Source: RGIG7378 sp964500525
GTDB taxonomy: Bacteria; Bacillota; Clostridia; RGIG7378
Direction of reading: 5' to 3'
Length of the DNA: 17,822 nucleotides
NCBI GenBank assembly: GCA_964500525.1
Contig: CAZCOE010000011.1
Span: forward strand, 1 to 17,822
Numbering within the stretch: position 1 is the stretch's first letter; every line of letters starts with the position of its first letter. Position numbers and translations under genes: made by a program. Below, piece after piece: positions 7,500-16,212 of the stretch. The notes under the pieces are model-generated. The model saw nothing but the letters and a program-made list of their open reading frames with translations. It did no database searches and was not told the origin of the DNA.

Positions 7500-8386
7500 C
7501 ATTTGGATACGGTCTTGGGAATAATAGCAGTAAATATCTTGTATTGATTCTCTATTTTGACACTGATAGTGCCATGGTATTCCCTGACCAGATCATTGCA
7601 AATTGCCAGACCCATGCCTGTACCATTATCACCTTTGGTGGAGAATCCGGGAATAAATAGTTTGTCCATGGAATTAGAGGGTATAGCTGTTCCGTCGTCA
7701 GATACAGAGAGGGAGTGGGCATTAACATCCTCTGTCAAAACTATATGGAGATGGCCCTGCCCCTTATCCGATATGGCATAGATGGCATTATCTATCAGAT
7801 TGCCCAGTATTCTGCAAACCAACCACTCAGGCATAGGCATATCGTCCTTGAATGTGGACATAATTTCAAGATTGACAGGAATATTCAGCTCATCACAGCG
7901 TGCCACCTTGGCCTGAAGCAAGGCGTTAATGGCCGGACTGTCGGTCTTGAGAATCCGGCTGATGCTGCGAATATCGGTATATACACTGTCTATGTATGCC
8001 TTGGCCTCCTGGTAGCAATCCATACTGATCAATCCATGGATAACCTGGAGATTGTTCATAAAGTCATGTCGCTGCTTGCGCATGTCGCTGTTGAGCTTAT
8101 CAAGATTGTCGTGGGATAATCTGATGGAATCAGAAATCTGGGACATCTTTATGGCGGACTTACACAGCAGGACGTTGGAAACAGCATCAAAGACAACAAG
8201 TACAACAATAAATATAAAGACAGCAATCTCTATATTGCTCTGGAACAGGGAGTTGATATGGTTGTAATTGCGAACAAACTCATAGGTAATTGCAACTAAG
8301 ACACAGAAAAGAGAAGCTGCATTCAGCACCATGCCAATAATGCATACTTTTCGAAACATAATGCTGTCCACAGCCCTCTTATTCAT
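7499..8386 (-). CDS. Two-transmembrane sensor histidine kinase (SpoOB-type DHp, GHKL ATPase)
   Basis: Probable partner of the LytTR regulator. The 295-residue protein has membrane segments at about 13-34 and 52-73 with an extracytoplasmic loop of only about 17 residues. A helical linker follows, then the phospho-acceptor His107 in QRHDFMNNLQ (SpoOB/NatK/AgrC-like) and a GHKL ATPase with N196/N200 (GNLIDNA), D230-D-G and the G-rich G-T-G-M-G-L at 255-260. So short a loop argues for sensing the membrane itself or a membrane protein rather than a soluble ligand. The ATG at 8386 starts 5 bases after the recA stop. A TTG at 8395 would overlap recA by 4 bases. Either way the gene has no space for its own promoter and should be co-transcribed with recA. 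Confidence 0.9.
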   Translation of the reverse strand: MNKRAVDSIMFRKVCIIGMVLNAASLFCVLVAITYEFVRNYNHINSLFQSNIEIAVFIFIVVLVVFDAVSNVLLCKSAIKMSQISDSIRLSHDNLDKLNSDMRKQRHDFMNNLQVIHGLISMDCYQEAKAYIDSVYTDIRSISRILKTDSPAINALLQAKVARCDELNIPVNLEIMSTFKDDMPMPEWLVCRILGNLIDNAIYAISDKGQGHLHIVLTEDVNAHSLSVSDDGTAIPSNSMDKLFIPGFSTKGDNGTGMGLAICNDLVREYHGTISVKIENQYKIFTAIIPKTVSK

Positions 8387-8391
8387 AGAAA

Positions 8392-9453
8392 TCAAATCTT
8401 GTCGGAGTCGTCGTCATCAATGTCATCAATAATGATTTCGGGAATATCCTCCTGTGCTGCCGACTTATCAGAAAAATATATGCTGCGAATCTTGGTCTCA
8501 ATCTCGTCAAGGATAGCAGGATTGTTGCGCAGGAAAAGCTTGGCATTCTCTCTGCCCTGTCCAATGCGATTGTCATTGTAGGAGAACCAGGAACCGCTCT
8601 TCACAATAATATTGTTGAGAACAGCAACATCCAGAACGCCCCCTTCTCTGGAGATGCCTTCGCCATAGATAATATCAAACTCAGCCTCTTTGAAGGGAGG
8701 AGCCACCTTGTTCTTGACAACCTTGATCCTGGTCCTATTGCCCACAATCTCGCTGCCATTCTTAATAGAGTCAATCCTGCGGATGTCCATACGTACTGAG
8801 GCGTAGAACTTAAGGGCTCTGCCGCCTGTGGTTGTCTCAGGGTTGCCATACATAACGCCAACCTTCTCTCTCAGCTGGTTGGTGAACATAACAATACAGT
8901 TGGATTTGCTGACAATACCGGCCAGCTTACGCAGTGCCTGGGACATAAGTCTGGCCTGCAGGCCCACATGGGAATCACCCATCTCGCCATCAATCTCGGC
9001 CTTGGGTACCAGAGCGGCAACAGAGTCCACGACGATAATATCCACAGCTCCGCTGCGCACAAGAGCCTCTGCAATCTCCAGGGCCTGTTCGCCAAAATCC
9101 GGCTGTGAAACCAGCAGGTTGTTGATATCCACGCCCAGCTTCTTTGCATAGACAGGATCCAATGCGTGCTCAGCATCAATAAATGCAGCAACTCCTCCTC
9201 GCTTCTGTGCCTCGGCAATTACATGAAGACAGACAGTTGTCTTACCTGAAGACTCAGGACCGTATATCTCTATAATACGTCCCTTGGGAATGCCTCCCAC
9301 ACCAAGGGCGATATCCAATATCATGGATCCGGTGGGAATAGCCTCAATATTCATATGGCTATGGTCTCCCAGTCTCATAACGGATCCCTTGCCAAACTGC
9401 TTCTCTATCTGTGACATAGCGGCTTCAATAGCCTTTTGTTTATCATTTACCAT
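8392..9453 (-). CDS. recA: Recombinase A
   Basis: Strand-exchange recombinase that also triggers LexA self-cleavage in the SOS response. The 353-residue protein shows the Walker A GPESSGKT (65-72), a Walker B region IIVVDSVAAL (139-148), DNA-binding loop L2 (about 192-211, starting NQLREKVG) and the usual acidic C-terminal tail. The frame stays open to 9483, but the ATG at 9453 has AGGAGG about six bases upstream and gives the standard N-terminus. Just upstream are a 17-spaced sigma-A promoter and a LexA box. The sensor-kinase gene follows directly, where many bacteria have recX. Confidence 0.99.
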   Translation of the reverse strand: MVNDKQKAIEAAMSQIEKQFGKGSVMRLGDHSHMNIEAIPTGSMILDIALGVGGIPKGRIIEIYGPESSGKTTVCLHVIAEAQKRGGVAAFIDAEHALDPVYAKKLGVDINNLLVSQPDFGEQALEIAEALVRSGAVDIIVVDSVAALVPKAEIDGEMGDSHVGLQARLMSQALRKLAGIVSKSNCIVMFTNQLREKVGVMYGNPETTTGGRALKFYASVRMDIRRIDSIKNGSEIVGNRTRIKVVKNKVAPPFKEAEFDIIYGEGISREGGVLDVAVLNNIIVKSGSWFSYNDNRIGQGRENAKLFLRNNPAILDEIETKIRSIYFSDKSAAQEDIPEIIIDDIDDDDSDKI

Positions 9454-9476
9454 AAATGTCCTCCTAAAATCCTGCA

Positions 9477-9490
9477 CAAACATTTGTTTG
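9477..9490. promoter_or_regulatory. LexA (DinR) box of recA
   Basis: A perfect 14-bp palindrome, CAAAC-AAAT-GTTTG on the minus strand. It fits the Gram-positive SOS box CGAAC-RNRY-GTTYG with one difference in the left arm. It starts 5 bases downstream of the -10 and covers the predicted transcription start, so bound LexA would block recA. Confidence 0.82.
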
Positions 9491-9495
9491 TTTTT

Positions 9496-9524
9496 AATAT
9501 AATACCTGTGATTTATGATGTCAA
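9496..9524 (-). promoter_or_regulatory. Sigma-A-type promoter of recA
   Basis: On the minus strand, TTGACA (9519-9524, perfect) and TATATT (9496-9501) are separated by 17 bases. The -35 overlaps the stop codon of murJ. It drives recA and, by adjacency, the sensor kinase. Confidence 0.85.
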
Positions 9525-11143
9525 GAATTTCTGCAAATTTTAATACCCAGCTTGCTGCATACTGTGCTCAGCACCTTGTTGGCCTCCTCCACCCGAATCA
9601 ATGCAGATGAGGCAAAATAGACCACAACGCCTGCAGCAATAAGCAGTACCAGTTTAAGCAGGTCATGAACCTTGGACGTAAGGGTAAACAGTGCCGGTGT
9701 AATATTCACTGTCAGTACCTTTCCCAGACCGTACAGGGCTATTGACATAATTGCCGCACACAGACACATAAGCCCGGTCCCTGCCAGAATATTCCTGATG
9801 CCAAAATTTCCCAACTTGGTGTATGCCATTATGCATGTAATAACACAGGTCAGCAGTGAGGCAGCTGTGTACATATACCCAATGGCCACAACACTCCAGT
9901 CAGTCAATTGTACTATGAGTGTACCAAAAACTGTGGTAAGAAGCACGTTAATTACTGCGGAATACAGCGGTATTTTTGTATTGTGAGAGGCGTAAAAGGC
10001 CCTGTAGCAAAGGTAAATCACAGATTGAAATACCATACAGAAGGACATGCATTTCAGAAGCACTCCTATGTCGGAAATCAACGTTTCCGATACATTATTG
10101 GACCACAGGAACACAGAGGCAGCCAGCTGATCGCTGAGCACGAAAAATGCAAAGGCCGATGGAATTACCAGATACATCACATACCTGATGCTGGATCGCA
10201 TTGTCTCGTTGAACAGGTCCTTCTTCTGCGTGGCAAAATATTCACTGATTGAAGGAAGCATGGCGGTGCCGATTCCCGCAGCAAATATACCGTATGGCAT
10301 CTGCCACAGGCTGTTTGCGTTATTGAGGGCTGTAACAGCTCCCGCATCATAGAACTGTGTAAATGTTTTGGTCACAACCACATTGAGCTGATTAAGGGCA
10401 GATGACAGCAGTGTTGGAATCGCCAATATCACCAGGCTCTTGAACGCAGGGTGATGAACGTCAAAATTAAAAGTGTAGTTTTTCAGATGTCTGGATGTAA
10501 ATGCAATCTGTATGCACATATAGGTAAATGAGCTGGCCAGTACTCCAAGGGCTACGTGAATAATATTTCCTCTGAAGAAATATATAGCCAGACAACAGCA
10601 GATGTTGTATATGGTGGGGCCATAAGCTGCTGCAGCAAAGCGCTTGTAGGAGTTGAGGATGCCATTCATAAATCCTGTTATCATCATGCATACAACAGAT
10701 GGGAAAAGAATGCGTATCAATGATGCAACGGTATCCCGGTAGAGCTCGGGGTCAGCGGAACCAACTGCATATTGAGGGAACCACAGGTCCAGAATCTGTC
10801 TTGAGAAAATCATTCCCAGTCCGCACACAAACAGCAATATGCACATAAAAACGTTAATGAATGCGCTGGTGCCTCTCCATCCCTCAGCCTCCTGCTGGGG
10901 ACCTGCAGAGATATGTTTTGTCATAACCGGTATCAAAGCGGAGGCAATTGAACCGCCAAGCAATAGGTAGTAAAAGAAGTCTGTTATCGTAAAGGCATAG
11001 TTGTATCCGTCAGTAAGCAAGCTGTCCGAAAAACAGTTGACAACCAGCATTTCCCGAATGAATCCGGTAATCCTGCTGACGATTAATGAGCTCATTACGA
11101 TGAGAGCTGACCACCCTATTTTCCTGTTAACGTTATTGCTCAA
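9521..11143 (-). CDS. murJ: Lipid II flippase MurJ (MviN family)
   Basis: A polytopic membrane protein of the MOP superfamily that moves lipid II across the membrane for peptidoglycan synthesis. At about 540 residues it has the usual length and about 14 hydrophobic segments. Family features include the N-terminal S-R-I-T-G-F-I-R-E element and the central G-I-F-A-A-G-I-G-T-A-M-L-P segment. The start is uncertain. A GTG at 11155 has no ribosome site, while a TTG at 11143 has GAGG six bases upstream, the same geometry seen at the preceding helicase gene, so TTG is chosen. It begins about 15 bases after the helD stop, suggesting one transcript. The recA promoter overlaps its 3' end. Confidence 0.94.
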   Translation of the reverse strand: MSNNVNRKIGWSALIVMSSLIVSRITGFIREMLVVNCFSDSLLTDGYNYAFTITDFFYYLLLGGSIASALIPVMTKHISAGPQQEAEGWRGTSAFINVFMCILLFVCGLGMIFSRQILDLWFPQYAVGSADPELYRDTVASLIRILFPSVVCMMITGFMNGILNSYKRFAAAAYGPTIYNICCCLAIYFFRGNIIHVALGVLASSFTYMCIQIAFTSRHLKNYTFNFDVHHPAFKSLVILAIPTLLSSALNQLNVVVTKTFTQFYDAGAVTALNNANSLWQMPYGIFAAGIGTAMLPSISEYFATQKKDLFNETMRSSIRYVMYLVIPSAFAFFVLSDQLAASVFLWSNNVSETLISDIGVLLKCMSFCMVFQSVIYLCYRAFYASHNTKIPLYSAVINVLLTTVFGTLIVQLTDWSVVAIGYMYTAASLLTCVITCIMAYTKLGNFGIRNILAGTGLMCLCAAIMSIALYGLGKVLTVNITPALFTLTSKVHDLLKLVLLIAAGVVVYFASSALIRVEEANKVLSTVCSKLGIKICRNS

Positions 11144-11158
11144 AGTATGCCTCACAAA

Positions 11159-13378
11159 CTAATTAAAACTATTTACATACAACCTGTGCAAAGCCCTGGT
11201 GCAGGCTGTATACAGCAGCTGCCCACCGGCGGTGTCCCTGCCGTAGCTGCTGCTGTCATAGATTATCACATTATCAAACTCCAGGCCCTTGGCCATAAAT
11301 ACAGGCATTACAGTCAATGTGCCGGGTGAAATGCCCAAGGTGCCGGCGGCATCCGACAGGACGATTCTTGAATCGATGCCCCTGGATTTTAATATATCAC
11401 AGCACTTGCTGCATTGCTCAGTATTTTTACACAGAACAGCTGTGGTGGAGCCATCATCAATGTGTTCAATGGCTTCAGAGACGAAATCACCAAACTCTGC
11501 CCCGGAAGCAGATTGGTGCATCTGCACCGGCTGACCATGTCTGTCCACATTGTCGCCAATGGTTTCTCCCAACAGATCTGAGCAGAATTTGCTGATCTCT
11601 GAAGTGGATCGGAAACTCTTGTTCAGATTAATCCGAGTAACCTGGGTTCCTCTGAATGCGCCTGAAATGGCAGACAGGTTATCGGATCCGGTGTATTGAT
11701 TAACCCTTTGGTTTGGATCACCCAAGCATGTAAAGGATGCCACAGGATACATGAGCCTGAGCAGTCTGAATTGCAAAAATGAATAATCCTGGGCTTCGTC
11801 TATAACCACGTGGAGAATGTCCTTGTTGGGCTCAATTATGCCCAGTATTCGGCCGGCCAGGGCATATGCGCAATAATCCTCGTATTGCATTACTCCGGCC
11901 TCAGCGGCATCCATATAGGTCTCATAGGCATCGGTCAGCATGTTGGCATCCATGGCTGTTGGAATGCGACCCTTGGCCAGTCGCCTGAGGAATGCCCTGT
12001 ATATATTGTACAAATTGAGAGTGGTAATACTGTAGAGCTCTCCCAGGTGTTGAGTTACCTTGTCCCGTACCATGGCACGACATCTGGACATTATTTCGGA
12101 TCCATCCCCCAGAATTGCAGTCTTCCCTGTCTCAATTTCGAACAGCCGCTGGCTCTCCTTTTCTGCCCAGGACATAATTGCTGCATATCCTGCATTGTGA
12201 ATGCGGTTCATGCGCATCTGAATTGTCAGTCCGGGATAGGAGCTATAGAAAAACTCCTCCATATCCTTTGCGGAAAAAATCACAGTATCGCCCTCCACAA
12301 TATCTCTGAACCGATTGTGTCCTACAGATTCCGGGCAGAGAAACTTCTCCATTGCATCAGTGAATTCAGGAGATGATTTTACGAAAATCGAGTTTGCTCT
12401 GGCCTTGGAAATATTGCCTGCAGCATTGTCCATATAGGAAATGCCGGTCTGAGGCTTGATCTCCTCGGGCATCGGAAGGGTTTCGGGAATTATCCCTGCA
12501 AAGACTATACTATTCACGGAATCCTCCCCCAGACTGGGCAGAACATCGGATATATAGTCATTAAATATATTGTTCGGAGACAGAATAATAATGGAATTGG
12601 CATTGAAAGTCTTGCGCTCCAGATACATCAGATATGCAATTCTGTGCATAGCAACAGAAGTCTTGCCTGAGCCGGCAGGGCCTGAGACAACCAAAACTCC
12701 GCCGGGAGCTGACTTGATAACACTGTTCTGCTCTCTCTGGATGGTGCTGACAATATTCTTCATGTGGGGAGATGTGTTATTCTCCAGCAGCTCAATCAGC
12801 AGCTGATCCTGAATAGCCACATCTGAATCAAACATAAACCTGATCTGTCGGTCAGATATCTTGTATTGACGCTTGCCGGTTAATCTGCCGGTAATCCTAT
12901 GACCTCTGGTCTCATAAGATGCGGGTCCGATATCGCTGTCGTAGTACAGACTGCTGATATCAGCACGCCAATCGATAACCAGAATGTTGCCCTTGTCATC
13001 GTTGAGGTTTCCTATGCCGATGTAGTAGTCATCCCCATTGGTTTCACCATCCTCCAGGAAAGAAATGCGTGCGAACCAGGGCGAATCAATAATTCTGTTA
13101 AGGAAATCAATGGTTCTGGCGTTGCGCTCTCTCCTGTATGCCATCTGCTGCATATCGGTGAGGTAAAGGGGCATAGCGGCAACATCGTCAAAATCGTAAA
13201 TTGCCTTGGCTGTATCATCCCACATCAGCTGGTTGAGCTTAACATTGTCATCCCGGAGTATCTCGGACAGATGTTCCTGCTCATACAGCTTACGGGAAAT
13301 AACGCCAATTACATGACTAAGCCTGCTGTTCTCAACCGCAAGCTCCCCAGGATCCAAGTTGTTTCTCATATCTGTCAT
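11159..13378 (-). CDS. helD: HelD-like superfamily 1 helicase (RNA polymerase-recycling ATPase)
   Basis: A UvrD/Rep-fold ATPase of the HelD type. Known HelD proteins bind RNA polymerase and release it from nucleic acids. With the ATG at 13378 (GAGG six bases upstream) the protein has 739 residues. An N-terminal helical region (about 10-100) corresponds to the polymerase-probing arm. Walker A GPAGSGKT is at 233-240 within the HelD-typical continuation A-M-H-R-I-A-Y-L-M-Y. Then come motif II DEAQD (527-531), motif III GDPNQ (553-557), motif IV SFRST (588-592), motif V MAKGLEFD (695-702) and motif VI YTACTRA (723-729). All ATPase motifs are intact. A TTG at 13390 is also in frame but lacks a ribosome site. 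It is divergent from the surface-protein gene and followed by murJ. Confidence 0.9.
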   Translation of the reverse strand: MTDMRNNLDPGELAVENSRLSHVIGVISRKLYEQEHLSEILRDDNVKLNQLMWDDTAKAIYDFDDVAAMPLYLTDMQQMAYRRERNARTIDFLNRIIDSPWFARISFLEDGETNGDDYYIGIGNLNDDKGNILVIDWRADISSLYYDSDIGPASYETRGHRITGRLTGKRQYKISDRQIRFMFDSDVAIQDQLLIELLENNTSPHMKNIVSTIQREQNSVIKSAPGGVLVVSGPAGSGKTSVAMHRIAYLMYLERKTFNANSIIILSPNNIFNDYISDVLPSLGEDSVNSIVFAGIIPETLPMPEEIKPQTGISYMDNAAGNISKARANSIFVKSSPEFTDAMEKFLCPESVGHNRFRDIVEGDTVIFSAKDMEEFFYSSYPGLTIQMRMNRIHNAGYAAIMSWAEKESQRLFEIETGKTAILGDGSEIMSRCRAMVRDKVTQHLGELYSITTLNLYNIYRAFLRRLAKGRIPTAMDANMLTDAYETYMDAAEAGVMQYEDYCAYALAGRILGIIEPNKDILHVVIDEAQDYSFLQFRLLRLMYPVASFTCLGDPNQRVNQYTGSDNLSAISGAFRGTQVTRINLNKSFRSTSEISKFCSDLLGETIGDNVDRHGQPVQMHQSASGAEFGDFVSEAIEHIDDGSTTAVLCKNTEQCSKCCDILKSRGIDSRIVLSDAAGTLGISPGTLTVMPVFMAKGLEFDNVIIYDSSSYGRDTAGGQLLYTACTRALHRLYVNSFN

Positions 13379-13404
13379 GGAATACCTCAATGGAAATAAA
13401 GGTG

Positions 13405-13410
13405 ATTATA
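13405..13410 (-). promoter_or_regulatory. Likely -10 element of the helD promoter
   Basis: A perfect TATAAT on the minus strand, 27 bases upstream of the helD ATG. No good -35 is seen at 16-18 bases. An overlapping TATTAT just upstream is an alternative. Confidence 0.4.
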
Positions 13411-13436
13411 TAATATTTTTACCATCCACGAAAGTA

Positions 13437-13466
13437 TTTACTTTGGATATACGAATTTTGTATAAT
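13437..13466 (+). promoter_or_regulatory. Promoter of the leucine-rich-repeat gene
   Basis: TTTACT (13437-13442) and a perfect TATAAT (13461-13466) are 18 bases apart. They lie in the divergent gap with helD, 27 bases before the TTG start. Confidence 0.6.
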
Positions 13467-13493
13467 CTTAGTACTAAATTCAGAGGTGGAGTT

Positions 13494-15224
13494 TTGAAAA
13501 AACGTATTACAATTATAATCGCAATATTGCTTGTGGTCTCCTCTTTCGCCATAACAACCTATCAGCTTAACTCCAGCAAAGGCGATGGTGAATATGTGAT
13601 CAATTCCCTGAATCCTGACCATAACATTGCTGCAGGTACTCCCACTCCTGCCCCTACCAATACTCCCCAGCCCCATACTCCGCGTCCTACATTTGTTCCT
13701 GCCCATACTCCCGGTGCAGAGATTACGTACAGCGACGTTTTTGCAGATGAGGATTTAGGTATGGTGCCTGATTTGACTTATGCACCCATTGATCCGGCTC
13801 AATTTCCTGGCATCACCCTGGTATCCGCCGACGAATCTGTTCTTACTGTGGATGACAAAGGTCAGATTAAGGGAGTTGCTGTTGGAAATGCCACAGTTTC
13901 AGCTGTATCCTCCTCCGGCAAGGTCTTGGATGAACTCAATGTAACAGTCTATCCCTACAAGCTCTACGATAACGGCGTGGGCTATTCAATAGGCAGCTAT
14001 TTTGGCAAGGAAGAGAATCTGACCATACCTTCTCACATTGCCGGCAAGCCAATTACCATCATAGCCAGAGCTGTTTTTCAGCATCACACGGAGCTCAAGA
14101 CCATAGTAGTCCCGGACACTGTTGTGGAAATGCGTCAATATACTTTCCAGGGCTGCTCTTCCCTATACTATGTGGAACTGTCAAAGAACCTGAAATCCAT
14201 TGGAAACTGTTCATTCTACGGATGTTCTTCCCTGGTGGATATTACAATTCCCGATTCGGTAACAACCCTGGGCTCTTTGATGTTCCAGAATTGCTACTCA
14301 TTGAAAACTGTGAATCTGGGCAATGGTGTCTCGACTGTGGGCCCCTATGCCTTTGATGGATGTACAGCCCTTACCAAGGTTACTATCGGCAAATCACTGG
14401 GTGGTGGATCATTAAGCGATATATTCTATTCAGCTGCTCTTTCTTTCCCCATTTATCTGAGCGAAATCGAAATCAGCCCGGACAATCCAAATATCCGTTC
14501 GGAAAACGGTGTGGTGTACAACACCTGGAAGTCAAAGCTGCTGTTCTACCCCTATGGCAAAACCGACACCACATTTACTGTGCCCTCCGGCGTTTTAATT
14601 ATCGAAAAATTTGCCATTTCCAACAATCCATATTTGACCTCAATTGAATTGCCATCCTCATGCAATCAGATAAATGATAATGGCATTTTCTGTTGTGATG
14701 CCCTGAAATCAGTTACAGCAAATGGTGTTGCAACTCTGGGCAAAAACATATTCGCAGGCTGCAGCAAGCTGTCCTCCTTATCCTTTAGTTCTAAACTGAC
14801 TGCTATCGGAGAAAACTGTTTCTCGGATTGCGTCAGTCTGGCCGCCATTTCACTTCCCAAGAGCCTGACTTCAATTGGAGAATTGGCCTTTAGCAATCTG
14901 AAGACTTCCCTATCCATCGAATACGCCGGATCGGATCTTGAATGGCAGAAGATTAAGGGCTGCGACTATTTGTCCGGATATAATATTTCTTACGCCGGCG
15001 GTGTTCTGACAACTCCCACCCCTGTACCCTCCACGGATCCCCAGATTACACCGGAGCCTTCTATCACACCGGATCCCTCGGTCACACCGGATCCCTCAGT
15101 CACACCGGAACCTGCAGTAACTCCTGAACCCACATCTACACCGGAGCCTGCAATTACACCGGAGCCGGAGATTACCACTGAGCCTACTGCTGAGGTTGAG
15201 ACTACAACAACTCAAGAGGGATAA
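13494..15224 (+). CDS. BspA-like leucine-rich-repeat surface protein with Ig-like (BIG2) domain
   Basis: A secreted or membrane-anchored protein of 576 residues, probably displayed on the cell surface. The start is taken as TTG at 13494, preceded by GAGGTGGAG, because it places a signal/anchor segment (MKKRITIIIAILLV) at the N-terminus; the upstream open frame lies over the promoter. Order: hydrophobic segment 5-23, Thr/Pro linker about 49-73, BIG2-like domain about 100-153 (with G-V-A-V-G-N-A-T-V), LRR_5/BspA repeats about 170-480 with recurring F-x-G-C-x-S-L and I-P-x-S-V-T-x-I elements, then a Thr-Pro repeat tail from 517. There is no LPXTG motif or C-terminal hydrophobic segment, so anchoring is probably through the N-terminal segment. 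The ligand is unknown. The recombinase gene begins one base after the stop codon. Confidence 0.88.
   Translation: MKKRITIIIAILLVVSSFAITTYQLNSSKGDGEYVINSLNPDHNIAAGTPTPAPTNTPQPHTPRPTFVPAHTPGAEITYSDVFADEDLGMVPDLTYAPIDPAQFPGITLVSADESVLTVDDKGQIKGVAVGNATVSAVSSSGKVLDELNVTVYPYKLYDNGVGYSIGSYFGKEENLTIPSHIAGKPITIIARAVFQHHTELKTIVVPDTVVEMRQYTFQGCSSLYYVELSKNLKSIGNCSFYGCSSLVDITIPDSVTTLGSLMFQNCYSLKTVNLGNGVSTVGPYAFDGCTALTKVTIGKSLGGGSLSDIFYSAALSFPIYLSEIEISPDNPNIRSENGVVYNTWKSKLLFYPYGKTDTTFTVPSGVLIIEKFAISNNPYLTSIELPSSCNQINDNGIFCCDALKSVTANGVATLGKNIFAGCSKLSSLSFSSKLTAIGENCFSDCVSLAAISLPKSLTSIGELAFSNLKTSLSIEYAGSDLEWQKIKGCDYLSGYNISYAGGVLTTPTPVPSTDPQITPEPSITPDPSVTPDPSVTPEPAVTPEPTSTPEPAITPEPEITTEPTAEVETTTTQEG
15042..15185 (+). 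repeat. Thr-Pro hexapeptide coding repeat (8 x 18 bp)
   Basis: Eight in-frame 18-bp units encode x-[IVS]-T-[PT]-[ED]-P (residues 517-564 of the surface protein). Several units are near-identical in DNA, so copy number may vary between strains. The segment is probably an extended cell-wall-spanning or stalk region. Confidence 0.85.
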
Positions 15225-15225
15225 T

Positions 15226-16212
15226 ATGGCAGACGTTTTTCCAAAGAATCAATTACCAAAATTTGCCGAATCATACCTTAACTACATGTATACCGTTAAG
15301 GGAAAATCCGCCAATACAGTTAAGGAATACTATTATGACCTGAAATTATTCCTGCGCTATCTATATGCCAAAAAGTACAACAAGAATATGTGTGAGGAAT
15401 TTGACATAACATCCTATTCTACGGATGATTTAAATCAGGTGACCCTCTTTGACCTATTCGAGTATATGTCCTATTTGCGCAGTGAGAGACATATTGAAAG
15501 TGCAGGACGCGCCAGAAAAACTGCCTCAATCAAGTCTTTTTTCAAGTATTGTGCAGTAACAGCCAAGCTCATTGACAACAACGTTGCAGCAGAATTGGAT
15601 TCTCCCAAAATCCCCAAGAGACTGCCGCGATATCTCCAATTGGACGAGAGCAAGAAACTGCTCTCCTCTGTTCCGGAATCCGGCAGCAAATACAGCGTTC
15701 GGGACTACTGTATTTTGACACTGTTCCTGAACTGCGGGTTGCGTCTGTCTGAATTGGCTTCCATAAACATCAACGACATTCGACAGGATACCCTGTATGT
15801 GGTTGGCAAGGGCAACAAGGAACGCACAATATATTTGAACAAATCCTGCATGGATTCCATCAATGCCTATCTGGCAGTACGGCCCCATGACCGGGTGAAG
15901 GATCGGGAATGTCTCTTCCTGAGCGAACGAAATCAGAGAATCAGCGTCAAAACAATACAGGTAATAGTCAAGAAGTACATTCGTGCTTCCGGATTGGACG
16001 AAACCAAGTATTCTGTACACAAGCTGCGCCACACAGCTGCCACCCTTATGTATCAGCATGGACATGTGGATATTCGGGAGCTGCAGATGATTCTTGGACA
16101 TGAGAGTATTTCTACAACAGAAATATATACTCATATTGATGACAGAGCACTAAAGTCTGCAGTGGAAAGCAATCCGCTGGCTGATTTTTCTGCCATGTCT
16201 CAAGAAAATTGA
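15226..16212 (+). CDS. xerC: Tyrosine recombinase, XerC/XerD type
   Basis: A site-specific recombinase that by family resolves chromosome dimers. The 328-residue protein has an N-terminal SAM-like DNA-binding domain (about 10-112) and a catalytic domain with all signature residues: R173 (LNCGLRLSEL), K195 (VVGKGNKER), H265 and R268 (HKLRH), H292 (LGHES) and nucleophile Y301 (EIYTH). The ATG at 15226 has GAGGG in the last codons of the surface-protein gene, which ends one base earlier, so the two are co-translated. The sequence resembles the Firmicutes housekeeping XerC, not phage integrases. XerC versus XerD cannot be decided here, and no dif site was recognised in the window. Confidence 0.9.
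   Translation: MADVFPKNQLPKFAESYLNYMYTVKGKSANTVKEYYYDLKLFLRYLYAKKYNKNMCEEFDITSYSTDDLNQVTLFDLFEYMSYLRSERHIESAGRARKTASIKSFFKYCAVTAKLIDNNVAAELDSPKIPKRLPRYLQLDESKKLLSSVPESGSKYSVRDYCILTLFLNCGLRLSELASININDIRQDTLYVVGKGNKERTIYLNKSCMDSINAYLAVRPHDRVKDRECLFLSERNQRISVKTIQVIVKKYIRASGLDETKYSVHKLRHTAATLMYQHGHVDIRELQMILGHESISTTEIYTHIDDRALKSAVESNPLADFSAMSQEN

Noticed and set aside
11810..12376. Plus-strand frame of 188 residues opposite helD
   Set aside because: It lies within an intact helicase gene, and has no domain, promoter or ribosome site of its own.
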